Part shown: piece after piece, positions 9,073-17,148 of the stretch
How the letters are laid out: every line of letters starts with the position of its first letter
Numbering within the stretch: the stretch's first letter is position 1
Assembly: GCA_015060005.1 (NCBI GenBank)
Contig: SUZI01000002.1
Coordinates: 62,001-126,000, forward strand
Source of the DNA: Rikenellaceae bacterium
GTDB taxonomy: Bacteria > Bacteroidota > Bacteroidia > Bacteroidales > Rikenellaceae
DNA: 64,000 nucleotides
Direction of reading: 5' to 3'
Position numbers and translations under genes: made by a program
Notes under the pieces: model-generated
Databases searched by the model: none
Told to the model about the DNA's origin: nothing
The model's input: only the letters and a program-made list of their open reading frames with translations

Positions 9073-11481
9073 ATGAAACAGACTGCTATTTTTCGACTAT
9101 TTATACTCTCCCTCCTTTTAGGAGCACTCATTTTGCCCCCTTCGGCGTTGGCACAGGGTGAGCAGCCACAAGCAGAGTCCCGACAGAGCTATGCACAGCC
9201 CATATACGGAAAGGTGGGACTTGTGATGGGTGGTGGCGGAGCACGTGGCTTGTACCACGTGGGTGTCATCAAGGCTCTGGAGGAGCACAACATACCTATC
9301 GACTACGTCTCGGGAACATCTATGGGAGCTATCATAGCTGCCCTCTATGCTGCGGGTTACTCTGCCGACGAGATGGCAGAGATAGTCAACTCGGGGGCTA
9401 TCATGCAGTGGCTCTCGGGCGAGATAGAGCCTCGCTACCGCTTCCACTACAACGAGCGAGCCGACATCCCCTCGATGCTCTCGGTATATGCCGAGGTGAA
9501 GCGTGATACGCTGGCAGGCAAGAGCTCCGTAGACTTCACCCTGCCACGAGGCTTCATCAACTCGGCGAGTGTCGACTTCGCCCTTTTGGAGCTGCTCTCG
9601 GCAGCAAGTGTGGCGTGCGAGGGCGACTTCGACCGTCTGATGGTGCCCTTCCGCTGTGTGGCGACAGATATGAATGCTCACGAGGCGGTGGTATTCTCCG
9701 ATGGCGACCTCCCCTTTGCGGTGCGTGCCTCGATGTCCTACCCCATAGCCTTCAGCCCCGTAACCGACGACCAGGGCAGAGTGCTGACCGATGGCGGATG
9801 CTACAACAACTTCCCCTGGCAACCGCTGGAGGAGGAGTTCTCGCCCGACGTGCTCATAGGCGTGCAGTGCACCGCCAACACCGAGCCTTCGCGTTACGAC
9901 TCGCCCATACAGAAACAGGTGATGTCGCTCGTTACACGCCCCACAGACTACACCCTGCCCGAGGGTAAGAGCATACTGCTGGGCCGCAGCGTCGATGTCG
10001 GTGTGCTGGACTTCTCGTCAGGCGACAAGATTATGCAGATGGGCTACGTCGAGACCATAGCCCGCATCGACGAGATACGTCGCTTGGTGGGTACGGAGCG
10101 TAGTGCAGAGGAGATGGCTCAGCGTCGTGAGGCGTGGAGAGAGTCGCTGCCCAAGCTACATTACCGCATAGCCGAGTTAGAGGGGTTGAGTGAGCGTCAG
10201 CGACTCTATGCCGAGACCTTCCTGCAGATGGATATGCGAGGCAAGCGAAGTGGCAGCGACGAGGCTGTGTCGCTTGGCGAGGCTAAAGATATGTACCTCT
10301 CGCTGATGGCTACGGGCGACTTCACGTCAAATGTCTTTCCTCGCGTGAGCCGCGACACACTTCAGGGCCGCAGCAGCATAAAGAGTGGCGACAAGAGTGC
10401 GGAGGAGCTTATGATTACCTTCTCGTTCAAGAAGAAGCCCGCTGTACGTTACTCGTTGGGCGGTAACCTCTCGTCGACAGCCTTCAACCAGATATACATA
10501 GGCTTCAACTACTTCGACGTGGGACGCACAGCCCAGAGTGCCTACGTAGACCTGCTCTTCGGTCCGACGACCTCGCTCATACGTCTGGGTGGTCGCACCG
10601 TATTCCTCAAACGTACCCCGCTCTATATCGACTATGCCCTCAACTTCAACCGCCAATCTACCCTGCGTGGCTCCTTCGGCAACCTCACACCTGCCTTCTC
10701 CTCTATCGACGCACGTCAGTTGGAGCTCTTCGCCACGGGAGCTTTTGGTGTGGCTACCACGCGTAAGAGCACGTTGGAGGTGCGTGTCAACACAGGATAT
10801 AACTTCTACTCATACGAGGCTCCTTTCGATGAGCCGGGTGCTACCCACACCCACGACCGCTTCCGCTTCGCCGCACTCAAGGTGGGATTTGAGCGGTCAT
10901 CACTCGACCGCGTGATATACCCTACGTCGGGTGCTCGCCTGCAACTCTCGGCTATCGCCATAACAGGTCGCGACCGCTACGAGCATACCGCCGCGGATAC
11001 ATTCTCCCACGCCACACGCTCGTGGGTAGGAGCCAAGGCACGCTGGGAGCACTACCCCAAGGGCTGGGTAGCCAAGTGGCTTACTGTGGGTTATCAGGTC
11101 GAGGCTGTTGCCACCACCCATCCCCACTTCGGCAATACGATGGCAGATGTGCTCACCTCGCCCCACTTCGCCCCCACACCTCACTCGAAGATGCTCTTCG
11201 TTCCGGAGTTCTACGCCAAACGCTACTTAGCGGCAGGTGTTATGCCTACCATCAACTTCGGCAAGAACGTCTACCTGCGTGCAGGCGTCTATGCTATGCT
11301 GAGCGACCTGAGGGTGTACGACTATATGCGATATATGGCTGACTTCTCGCTCATCTACAACACCCGCATAGGCTCGGTGAGCTTGGCTTTCACGAAATAT
11401 AACTTCGACTCGTGGAACAACAGCTACCTCTCGTTTAACTTCGGTATGCCACTCTTCGGCGACCGCTCACTCTTCTATTAA
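9073..11481 (+). CDS. Patatin-like phospholipase with C-terminal Omp85-type barrel
   Basis: The reading frame is open from 8695, but the real start is the ATG at 9073, followed by a signal peptide (MKQTAIFRLFILSLLLGALI) and preceded by a good promoter. The 802-residue protein has a patatin domain (oxyanion loop GGGGARGL at 53-60, nucleophile S83 in GTSMG, catalytic D240 in DGG), a linker, and a barrel-like C-terminal half resembling the BamA/Omp85 translocator. This is the PlpD-like layout: a type Vd autotransported lipase, common in Bacteroidota. It is monocistronic and ends at a clear hairpin. Confidence 0.93.
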   Translation: MKQTAIFRLFILSLLLGALILPPSALAQGEQPQAESRQSYAQPIYGKVGLVMGGGGARGLYHVGVIKALEEHNIPIDYVSGTSMGAIIAALYAAGYSADEMAEIVNSGAIMQWLSGEIEPRYRFHYNERADIPSMLSVYAEVKRDTLAGKSSVDFTLPRGFINSASVDFALLELLSAASVACEGDFDRLMVPFRCVATDMNAHEAVVFSDGDLPFAVRASMSYPIAFSPVTDDQGRVLTDGGCYNNFPWQPLEEEFSPDVLIGVQCTANTEPSRYDSPIQKQVMSLVTRPTDYTLPEGKSILLGRSVDVGVLDFSSGDKIMQMGYVETIARIDEIRRLVGTERSAEEMAQRREAWRESLPKLHYRIAELEGLSERQRLYAETFLQMDMRGKRSGSDEAVSLGEAKDMYLSLMATGDFTSNVFPRVSRDTLQGRSSIKSGDKSAEELMITFSFKKKPAVRYSLGGNLSSTAFNQIYIGFNYFDVGRTAQSAYVDLLFGPTTSLIRLGGRTVFLKRTPLYIDYALNFNRQSTLRGSFGNLTPAFSSIDARQLELFATGAFGVATTRKSTLEVRVNTGYNFYSYEAPFDEPGATHTHDRFRFAALKVGFERSSLDRVIYPTSGARLQLSAIAITGRDRYEHTAADTFSHATRSWVGAKARWEHYPKGWVAKWLTVGYQVEAVATTHPHFGNTMADVLTSPHFAPTPHSKMLFVPEFYAKRYLAAGVMPTINFGKNVYLRAGVYAMLSDLRVYDYMRYMADFSLIYNTRIGSVSLAFTKYNFDSWNNSYLSFNFGMPLFGDRSLFY

Positions 11482-11500
11482 CAGGAGGGCAGAAAAATAC

Positions 11501-11536
11501 GAAAGGGTTGTCGCCATAACGGTAGACAACCCTTTC
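11501..11536. terminator. Bidirectional terminator
   Basis: GAAAGGGTTGTC pairs perfectly with GACAACCCTTTC around a 12-nt loop, 19 bases after the patatin stop. The small minus-strand frame at 11563-11700 would also end into it. Confidence 0.8.
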
Positions 11537-11562
11537 TCTTACACTAAACAACTAACCCTACT

Positions 11563-11700
11563 TTATTCGCAGCTGCGGAACAAATCCTGCAAGTAGGAAT
11601 CCAGGAACAGCAACTCGTGCTCGCCGCAGACTACTTCACTCAGAAACAAATCTTCCTCATCGGGGTGAGGAGAACCCATCAAGTCGTCTACTTCTCCCAT
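11563..11700 (-). CDS. Possible small acidic protein (45 residues)
   Basis: A short frame begins MGEVDDLMGSPHPDEED and ends LQDLFRSCE. Thirteen of 45 residues are Asp or Glu and only one is Arg or Lys. It lies 101 bases downstream of the phage lysozyme-like gene on the same strand and ends 26 bases before a bidirectional terminator, so it could be the last gene of the phage-derived unit or an independent small gene. No family is recognised. It may be a chance frame. Confidence 0.4.
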   Translation of the reverse strand: MGEVDDLMGSPHPDEEDLFLSEVVCGEHELLFLDSYLQDLFRSCE

Positions 11701-11801
11701 AGGCAATACATTTTTTTGTCTGTTTAACTACCAAACGCACCACGCAGGGAGATTATTGCTCCGCAAGTGAAATATTTTTTACTTCTTTTTTACTTCTCGC
11801 C

Positions 11802-12209
11802 TTAGACATCAAAACCGGTCAGTGCCCAGCCTCGTCTCACGTCGGCGAGCGATGCTGCCACACCGTTCTCTACCCTCGACATAGCCGCCACCATAGGCAC
11901 CATAGTGCTCTCATCGCGGGTGTCGATAATCTCGTCGGGATAGATGCCCGTCATATCGCTCACAGCGTGCACATAGGCGTCGGTCGCATTCTCCACAGGC
12001 GGAGCATAACGCGATATCATACCTCGCAGGGTGTTGAGCCCATACTTTCGCTGGTAGACATCCAGCAGGATGAACATCGCACGGTAGCCCCACTCGATAG
12101 AGGTGAACTGCTTGAAGGCTGCATCGTTTGAGGGGTGCAGCTCCCCCTTGTAGTTGACCTTCGAGCGACGTATGTTGCCCGGGTTGTTGTTATCCAATCC
12201 TCTACTCAT
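11802..12209 (-). CDS. Phage lysozyme-like / peptidoglycan-degrading structural protein
   Basis: This 135-residue protein opens with RGLDNNNPGNIRRS, the hallmark of a phage family related to lysozyme or transglycosylase folds (RGIRNNNPGNIR-type) that is often labelled structural protein or endolysin. A catalytic residue cannot be assigned with certainty. It is the last large gene of the phage-derived block and overlaps the holin gene by 8 bases. Holin plus lysin suggests release by lysis. No Rz-type spanin is visible. Confidence 0.8.
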   Translation of the reverse strand: MSRGLDNNNPGNIRRSKVNYKGELHPSNDAAFKQFTSIEWGYRAMFILLDVYQRKYGLNTLRGMISRYAPPVENATDAYVHAVSDMTGIYPDEIIDTRDESTMVPMVAAMSRVENGVAASLADVRRGWALTGFDV

Positions 12210-12627
12210 CGTTTATCCTTCGGTTAAATTCTTTGCTTACAATCTTACGTATGTGGCGTAGCAGCGGCGAGGAGGATATGCGGCACGCATTCTCTACGAA
12301 CGACCACAGCTCGACACCACAGATAAAGCCTGCCAGGAGGCGTGTCATCTCGTAGGTGGGCGACTGCAGTATCACTATCTCGATGACAAAGGTCATAGCG
12401 AGTGTCGTGGTGGCAAAGCCCATCTTCTCTATCGTGTGCCACGCCAAGCGGCTCTCCAACGCCCATCGCTTACCCTCCCGACGCTGCTCGGCGAGCGAAG
12501 CCCACACGCCTGTGAGGAAGTCGAAGAGGATAAACCCCACAACCGACCACACCAAAGGTGTAAGTGGGGCGAAGAGAGCCACAATACTCGAGGCTATGCC
12601 GCTACAATACCTGTACAAAGCCCCCAT
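12202..12627 (-). CDS. Phage holin family protein
   Basis: I chose the ATG at 12627 (MGALYRYCSG, 141 residues). The longer frame to 12687 would overlap the preceding gene by 86 bases, whereas this start overlaps by 26. Two or three hydrophobic segments are visible (SIVALFAPLTPLVWSVVGFI, ATTTLAMTFVIEIVIL, LLAGFICGVELWSFV) around the FLTGVWA signature of the toxin-secretion/phage-lysis holin family found in Bacteroidales prophages. It would form lesions in the inner membrane to release the lysin encoded just downstream. Confidence 0.82.
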   Translation of the reverse strand: MGALYRYCSGIASSIVALFAPLTPLVWSVVGFILFDFLTGVWASLAEQRREGKRWALESRLAWHTIEKMGFATTTLAMTFVIEIVILQSPTYEMTRLLAGFICGVELWSFVENACRISSSPLLRHIRKIVSKEFNRRINDE

Positions 12628-13075
12628 ACACGGCGACTTTGTGGAGCACATTCTCGCGAGGGTGGTACTCGGGATATTGCTCGGCATTAAGCTCTAAGTG
12701 GTCGGTCAGGGCTAAGAGCTGGGTGCGTAACAGGGTGCGTAGCGAGAGCATAAGCTCCGAGCGGAGCGACAGGTCGGCAGCGACGTTACGCTCACCCACC
12801 ACAACACGTGCTCCGTGCTGCGTGGTGGAGATGTTGAGACGTGGCTGCACTTCGAGCCTCACAGCGGTGGCGGCGGCAGGCATCAGCAGCTCGCTGAAGA
12901 GCGTCTGATACTCGGGCTGGGCTGCACGGGCGAGCAGCTCACGCCCCACCACAGGCACTATCCACCGCTCGATGGCAGCATCTATGTCGCCCTGCGTTAC
13001 CACCTCCGCCGAGACATATTCGCCATCGGTGAAGGCTGTCGAAATCACATAGGCGGGTGTTATGAAACTATACAT
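12602..13075 (-). CDS. Phage protein of unknown function, possible head-tail adaptor
   Basis: The 157 residues begin MYSFITPAYVISTAFTDGEY, followed by a helical region around IDAAIERWIVPVVGRELLAR. The pattern of two beta strands, then a helix containing an aromatic residue and a 'P.VG..LL' turn, resembles small head-completion or adaptor proteins of Bacteroidales prophages. This is by eye only. It lies 12 bases after the portal gene, a usual place for adaptors, and overlaps the holin start. Confidence 0.6.
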   Translation of the reverse strand: MYSFITPAYVISTAFTDGEYVSAEVVTQGDIDAAIERWIVPVVGRELLARAAQPEYQTLFSELLMPAAATAVRLEVQPRLNISTTQHGARVVVGERNVAADLSLRSELMLSLRTLLRTQLLALTDHLELNAEQYPEYHPRENVLHKVAVYGGFVQVL

Positions 13076-13087
13076 ACTCTTTCTCGT

Positions 13088-14308
13088 TTAGTTAATCTTC
13101 GTTACGTTGTACTTCGTTATCTCCGAGAGGAACATCTGCTGGCTCTCATCCTTCTCGTCGTACTCCAATCCGTCGGCTTTGCGAGCCTCCCACACCCTCA
13201 TATAGATAGGCTTCGAGCGTGTCGGTGGGCGGTTGATAATCTCGAGCGACGAGGTGTTGACACCCAGCGTCGAGGCTATGATGGAGCGTATCGGCGTGAG
13301 CAGCTCGGCTTGCTCGGCGAGGATGACAGTGTTGAGTGCCACCTCATACTCGTGCAAGATACGCTCGGAGTTAAATCCCGAGGCGTAGTCCAAGCCGCTG
13401 AGCGAGCGGAACCACGAATGGGCAATGACCATATCGCTCGTCGCCTGGTCGTGGAGCGAGCTCCAGTCGCCATCGTTGTGCGAGTCGATGGGTATGAAAC
13501 GGGTGTTATCCTCGCCCTTGCCATCGCGTACGACAAACATCACCGCTCCCGGGTTACCTGCAAAGTGCTCCTGGGCACGACGCGAAATCTGTTCCGCCTC
13601 CTCATCCGAGGCTGTGGCGTCAATCATCATCACTCCCGAGAGCTTGAACGAGTTTTCTAATCGGGCTATGTTCCACTTATCGGTCTTGTAGGCTATTGCC
13701 GAGACACCCATTCCGGCGATGTACTTCGGCACGCCATAGTGGTTGAACATAGGCTCATAATCCTTGTAGTGGACTATCGAACGCAGCGAGCCATCCTCCT
13801 GTCGCTCAAAGGCAGGGTAGAGGGGCAGCGTGCGAGCCTCCGATGAGCGGTACGACCGCCAATCGTGGTGGAGTATGATGTGTTGCTTGTCGCGTGCCAC
13901 ACGACATAGCGACGCATCCTGATGGTAGAGCGAGAGCAGCGAGTGCTTCTCATCGGTTACCACCTCCACGAAGGCATTGCCCATCAACGCCTTGTCGAAA
14001 GCCAGACGGAAGAGCACCGTGCGGAGGCTGTCCCCGTCGCCATTGGCTTGGTCGATGAGGGCTCTGAGCAGCGGCTCACGCTCATCGCACGAGAAACCTT
14101 TGCCGGCTATGTAGTCGGCTTTGTCGTTTATTATGCGGCGGTGTGTTGTCGAGCGACGCGACATCAGCGAGAGCACGTAGGGCAGCATATTATCCTCGCC
14201 CCAACGCCAAAACTTATCGCTGCTGACCACCTTACTCGAGAGGGCGAAGAGTGGCTCTGGCGAGCGGTTGCCCACCGATATGTGGTTTGTTGAATTTCTC
14301 TTTTCCAT
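13088..14308 (-). CDS. Phage portal protein
   Basis: The 406-residue product (ATG at 14308; an upstream TTG at 14323 that abuts the previous stop is possible) has the build of HK97/SPP1-type portals: an N-terminal clip region (RWGEDNMLPYVLSLMSRR), a wing with GNAFVEVV, the SGVMMIDA strand, and the helical stem and crown (SLSGLDYASGFNSERI, ILAEQAELLTPIRSIIA). The portal is the dodecameric ring at the capsid vertex through which DNA is pumped. The terminase that would dock on it is absent from the window. Confidence 0.85.
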   Translation of the reverse strand: MEKRNSTNHISVGNRSPEPLFALSSKVVSSDKFWRWGEDNMLPYVLSLMSRRSTTHRRIINDKADYIAGKGFSCDEREPLLRALIDQANGDGDSLRTVLFRLAFDKALMGNAFVEVVTDEKHSLLSLYHQDASLCRVARDKQHIILHHDWRSYRSSEARTLPLYPAFERQEDGSLRSIVHYKDYEPMFNHYGVPKYIAGMGVSAIAYKTDKWNIARLENSFKLSGVMMIDATASDEEAEQISRRAQEHFAGNPGAVMFVVRDGKGEDNTRFIPIDSHNDGDWSSLHDQATSDMVIAHSWFRSLSGLDYASGFNSERILHEYEVALNTVILAEQAELLTPIRSIIASTLGVNTSSLEIINRPPTRSKPIYMRVWEARKADGLEYDEKDESQQMFLSEITKYNVTKIN

Positions 14309-14323
14309 AGGTCTGTTGCTCAA

Positions 14324-14803
14324 TTAGTTAATGGTTACTATCGTGGAGTGGGGGTTGTGGCGGGCACTCGCTACGGAGCGTCCCTCCAGCGTGAGGCTCA
14401 CCTCGCCCTGCTCGCGGGCAGAAGAGAATGTCGAGTAGCAGAGCGACGAGGTGCGTAGTGCCGCCTCCTCACGCAGCCTCTCACACCACCCCACGACAAG
14501 CTCCTCACCCGAGGCGAGGCTGATGCGTGCCACCACACCTTCGGCTGCCGTTGTACGCTGAAACTCCTCGTCGAGCCACGCTGCGGCACTCTCTACCGCT
14601 GCCACAAGGGTGAGTGTGTGATGCACACCCACCCTGCCACACTCCACCGAAAACTTCTCCTCGTAGTGCGATGCCGACTCCTTGAGCAGCACCTCCGTAG
14701 GCTCTGTGGCGAGCACCTCCTCCAAAGTCGAGCACTCCCCAACAGCATAGAGCAGGGCACGCGTGATGCCTCCTACGGGCTTATATGAGATATTTTCGGT
14801 CAT
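14324..14803 (-). CDS. Phage-block protein of unknown function
   Basis: This 159-residue protein starts MTENISYKPVGGITRALLYA and is otherwise beta-rich with repeated Ser/Thr-Leu strands (VGVHHTLTLVAAVE, GEVSLTLEGRS). The opening resembles small tail-tube-like or decoration proteins of Bacteroidales phages, but I cannot place it. It sits between the capsid and portal genes, 11 bases after the capsid gene and directly abutting the portal frame. Confidence 0.6.
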   Translation of the reverse strand: MTENISYKPVGGITRALLYAVGECSTLEEVLATEPTEVLLKESASHYEEKFSVECGRVGVHHTLTLVAAVESAAAWLDEEFQRTTAAEGVVARISLASGEELVVGWCERLREEAALRTSSLCYSTFSSAREQGEVSLTLEGRSVASARHNPHSTIVTIN

Positions 14804-14814
14804 AGCTTCGTCGG

Positions 14815-15804
14815 TTACTGCTCGTCGATATATACCGATGTCAGAGCGTCATCGAGGAGCTCCACGCCGATAGAGAATACAGCACGCTGGCGGTTCTCCA
14901 TCTCATCGGGGTTGTACCACATTCTCACCTCGGAGCCTGGGGTGTCGGCGGTGTTGACCGCAAGCACGATGTTACGACGGTCGGTGAAGATGATGAACTC
15001 CTTGGTGAATGTCGATGAGCTCAATGCTGGCTCGAGGTTGACCTCCACGAGAGGAAATCCGTGATACATCAGCGTCTGGCGACCTGTCTGTATGTCGGTG
15101 TAGGCTGCTGCCGAGTGGTTCTCGTCGAGCCACTTCTCGTAGAGGCGGTAGATGCCCGATGATACGAACAGAGCGGTCTGTCCCTCGCCATACAAACCAC
15201 GCATACGTGGCGATGCAGCCTCGATAATCTGGTCGAAGAGCTCCACCACACTCTTCTGCTCGAGCTGTGTGCTGAGGTCGGTAGCCTTCTCGTTCAACTC
15301 ATCGGCTGAACGCTCGGTGATGAGCTTGAGGATACCGTCGAAGGCTGTGTAGCCACTATTGTAGCTGCCCGACGTGTCGCCCAACCACAATCCCATAGAG
15401 ATTGAAGCCGCGATAGCCTTACGGAAGAGCTCGGTCTCGGCAGCCTCTAACTCGGTGCCTGTCAAATCCTCCATATTCACGCCGCTCGACGATGCGATGA
15501 GCTCGAATACTGTCGAGAAGTAGTCGCTTGCGGCAAAGGCATTCTCCGCCTTGACGCGTGTCATAGGTATGGTCTTCTGGTAGAGCACGCTTCGCTTGCC
15601 GCCCTTCCACGATGTGGCACCATCCATCGGCACAAGCACATCCTCGGGCTTGTCGAGAAGCTGTACTGTTGTCGGCATAGGCATATTGTAGAGAACGCGG
15701 ATACCCAGCTCCTCAGCCGACTTACCGCTGAGCATAGGGCGGAAAAAGATGTTCTCCAATTCGTGATGTGTGTAGGTCTTTGGGTTCTGAATAATACTTG
15801 ACAT
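14815..15804 (-). CDS. Phage major capsid protein
   Basis: The 329-residue protein has features of an HK97-type coat protein: an N-terminal arm, a long alpha helix region (ELEAAETELFRKAIAASISM), the glycine-rich stretch GLWLGDTSGSYNSGYTAFDG, and a C-terminal domain ending in strands with RMWYNPDEMENRQRA and SIGVELLDD. It follows a ClpP-type protease gene, the usual partner of capsid genes. The frame is intact, with no stop or frameshift. Confidence 0.82.
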   Translation of the reverse strand: MSSIIQNPKTYTHHELENIFFRPMLSGKSAEELGIRVLYNMPMPTTVQLLDKPEDVLVPMDGATSWKGGKRSVLYQKTIPMTRVKAENAFAASDYFSTVFELIASSSGVNMEDLTGTELEAAETELFRKAIAASISMGLWLGDTSGSYNSGYTAFDGILKLITERSADELNEKATDLSTQLEQKSVVELFDQIIEAASPRMRGLYGEGQTALFVSSGIYRLYEKWLDENHSAAAYTDIQTGRQTLMYHGFPLVEVNLEPALSSSTFTKEFIIFTDRRNIVLAVNTADTPGSEVRMWYNPDEMENRQRAVFSIGVELLDDALTSVYIDEQ

Positions 15805-15877
15805 AGTCTAAAAAAGTTTTTTGGTTTGTGAATATTGTTGAGTGTTGGGGCTCTTTCTCTTCGGAGCTGCAGCGAGC

Positions 15878-17110
15878 CTATCGCTGACTCATCTGGCGGG
15901 CATCCTCCTCGTACGCCTTATCGTTAGCCAAGGCTGTAACCGACGCCATTGCCGGGTCTTCGCAATCCTTTACCGCAGTACGCTTGTAGCGGCTCTGTCG
16001 CTGACGCAGGGTGATGACGCTCGCTGTCGAGGGGATGACCGATGCCTGGGGCATAGAGCCCTTCTCGGCTGCGGTCTCCTTCTCGGCGGTGTCAGCAGTA
16101 TCGGTTGCCTCGGTCGCTTCGGCGGTGTCGTGGGAGGGCTGTTCCGATGTCTGGGTGCTCTGCTCTGCCGACTCCTCGGTGTTGACCTTCTCTGCCCTCT
16201 TGCGACGTGTGCGGCGACGCTGCTTGGGTGCTTCGTGGGGCTCTGCGGCTGTGCCCTCGTCGGGCTCTGTCGCAGGCTCTTGCTCGGCTTGCTCCTTCTC
16301 GGCTCGCTTGGCTGCTCGCTTCTCGCGTAGGTTATCCAACCACTCCTCTATACGGTAAGCCAATCGCTTGAGCAGGTAGTGGATGATACCTCCGGCGATG
16401 GTTCTGCCACCCCTCTTGCCCTTTTTCTCATTTTTTGCGACGTTTTGTGGCATCGGCTCTTCAGCCTCCTCCTCGGTGGTCTGCTCGACACTCTCGACAC
16501 TCTCGGCAGCGATGTCGCCCTCAGCCTCATCGTCGATTATGGCATCAGCCAATCCTGCCTCGATAGCCTCCTCGGCTGTGAGCCAGCGGCCCTCGCCCTG
16601 GTTCTCTGCCATCAGCGTGGCGTAGAACTCGGCATCGCCACCGCTATGGAGAGCATAGAGCTCTGCCAATCGCTCGTCGGTCTTACGCAACAGCTCGGCA
16701 CGTGAGGCGAGCGAGTGCGAGTTGCCATCTATCGAGCAGGTAGCCGAGTGTATGAGGTAGAGCGAGTTTGCCGAGAGCTCACGTGCACCCTCATCTGCCG
16801 CCTGGGCAATGATGGTGGCTGCCGAGGCTGTGTAGCCATAGCAACGTGTGGTGATGTGGGCATCTATACCTCGCAGTGCGTCGTAGATGAGCAGTGCGTC
16901 GTTCACGTCGCCACCGGTCGAGCGGATGTTGACTATCACCTCGTCGGCATTAATCTCGGCTATGCGTTTCACCTCCTGACGCAGTCGCTCGAAGGTGGCT
17001 ACTCGGTTGTCGGCACTCTCCCACTGGCACTCCTCGCTCACACCTATTGTGCCTTCGATGTCGATGTAGCAGCGTTGTGCCTCGTTTCTGATAGTGATTT
17101 TTGTCTGCAT
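15878..17110 (-). CDS. ClpP-like phage head maturation protease with scaffold-like C-terminal half
   Basis: Residues 1-190 are a ClpP-fold (S14-type) protease: oxyanion GG in RSTGGDVND, nucleophile S96 in GYTASAAT, and catalytic H121 in LYLIHSA. Residues about 215-410 are low-complexity and highly charged (EKKGKRGGR, KRAEKEQAEQEP, QRRRTRRKRAEK, Thr/Glu-rich stretch), as expected for an assembly scaffold cleaved out during maturation. Fusion of protease and scaffold in one frame is known in tailed phages. The gene precedes the capsid gene by 73 bases. Confidence 0.87.
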   Translation of the reverse strand: MQTKITIRNEAQRCYIDIEGTIGVSEECQWESADNRVATFERLRQEVKRIAEINADEVIVNIRSTGGDVNDALLIYDALRGIDAHITTRCYGYTASAATIIAQAADEGARELSANSLYLIHSATCSIDGNSHSLASRAELLRKTDERLAELYALHSGGDAEFYATLMAENQGEGRWLTAEEAIEAGLADAIIDDEAEGDIAAESVESVEQTTEEEAEEPMPQNVAKNEKKGKRGGRTIAGGIIHYLLKRLAYRIEEWLDNLREKRAAKRAEKEQAEQEPATEPDEGTAAEPHEAPKQRRRTRRKRAEKVNTEESAEQSTQTSEQPSHDTAEATEATDTADTAEKETAAEKGSMPQASVIPSTASVITLRQRQSRYKRTAVKDCEDPAMASVTALANDKAYEEDARQMSQR

Positions 17111-17148
17111 TGTCTTCTGTTTGGTTTTTTTCGGTTAAAAGTTTTCTT

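Noticed and set aside
12628..12687. Longer start for the holin gene
   Set aside because: It would run deep into the preceding gene; the ATG at 12627 gives a normal small overlap and keeps all hydrophobic segments.
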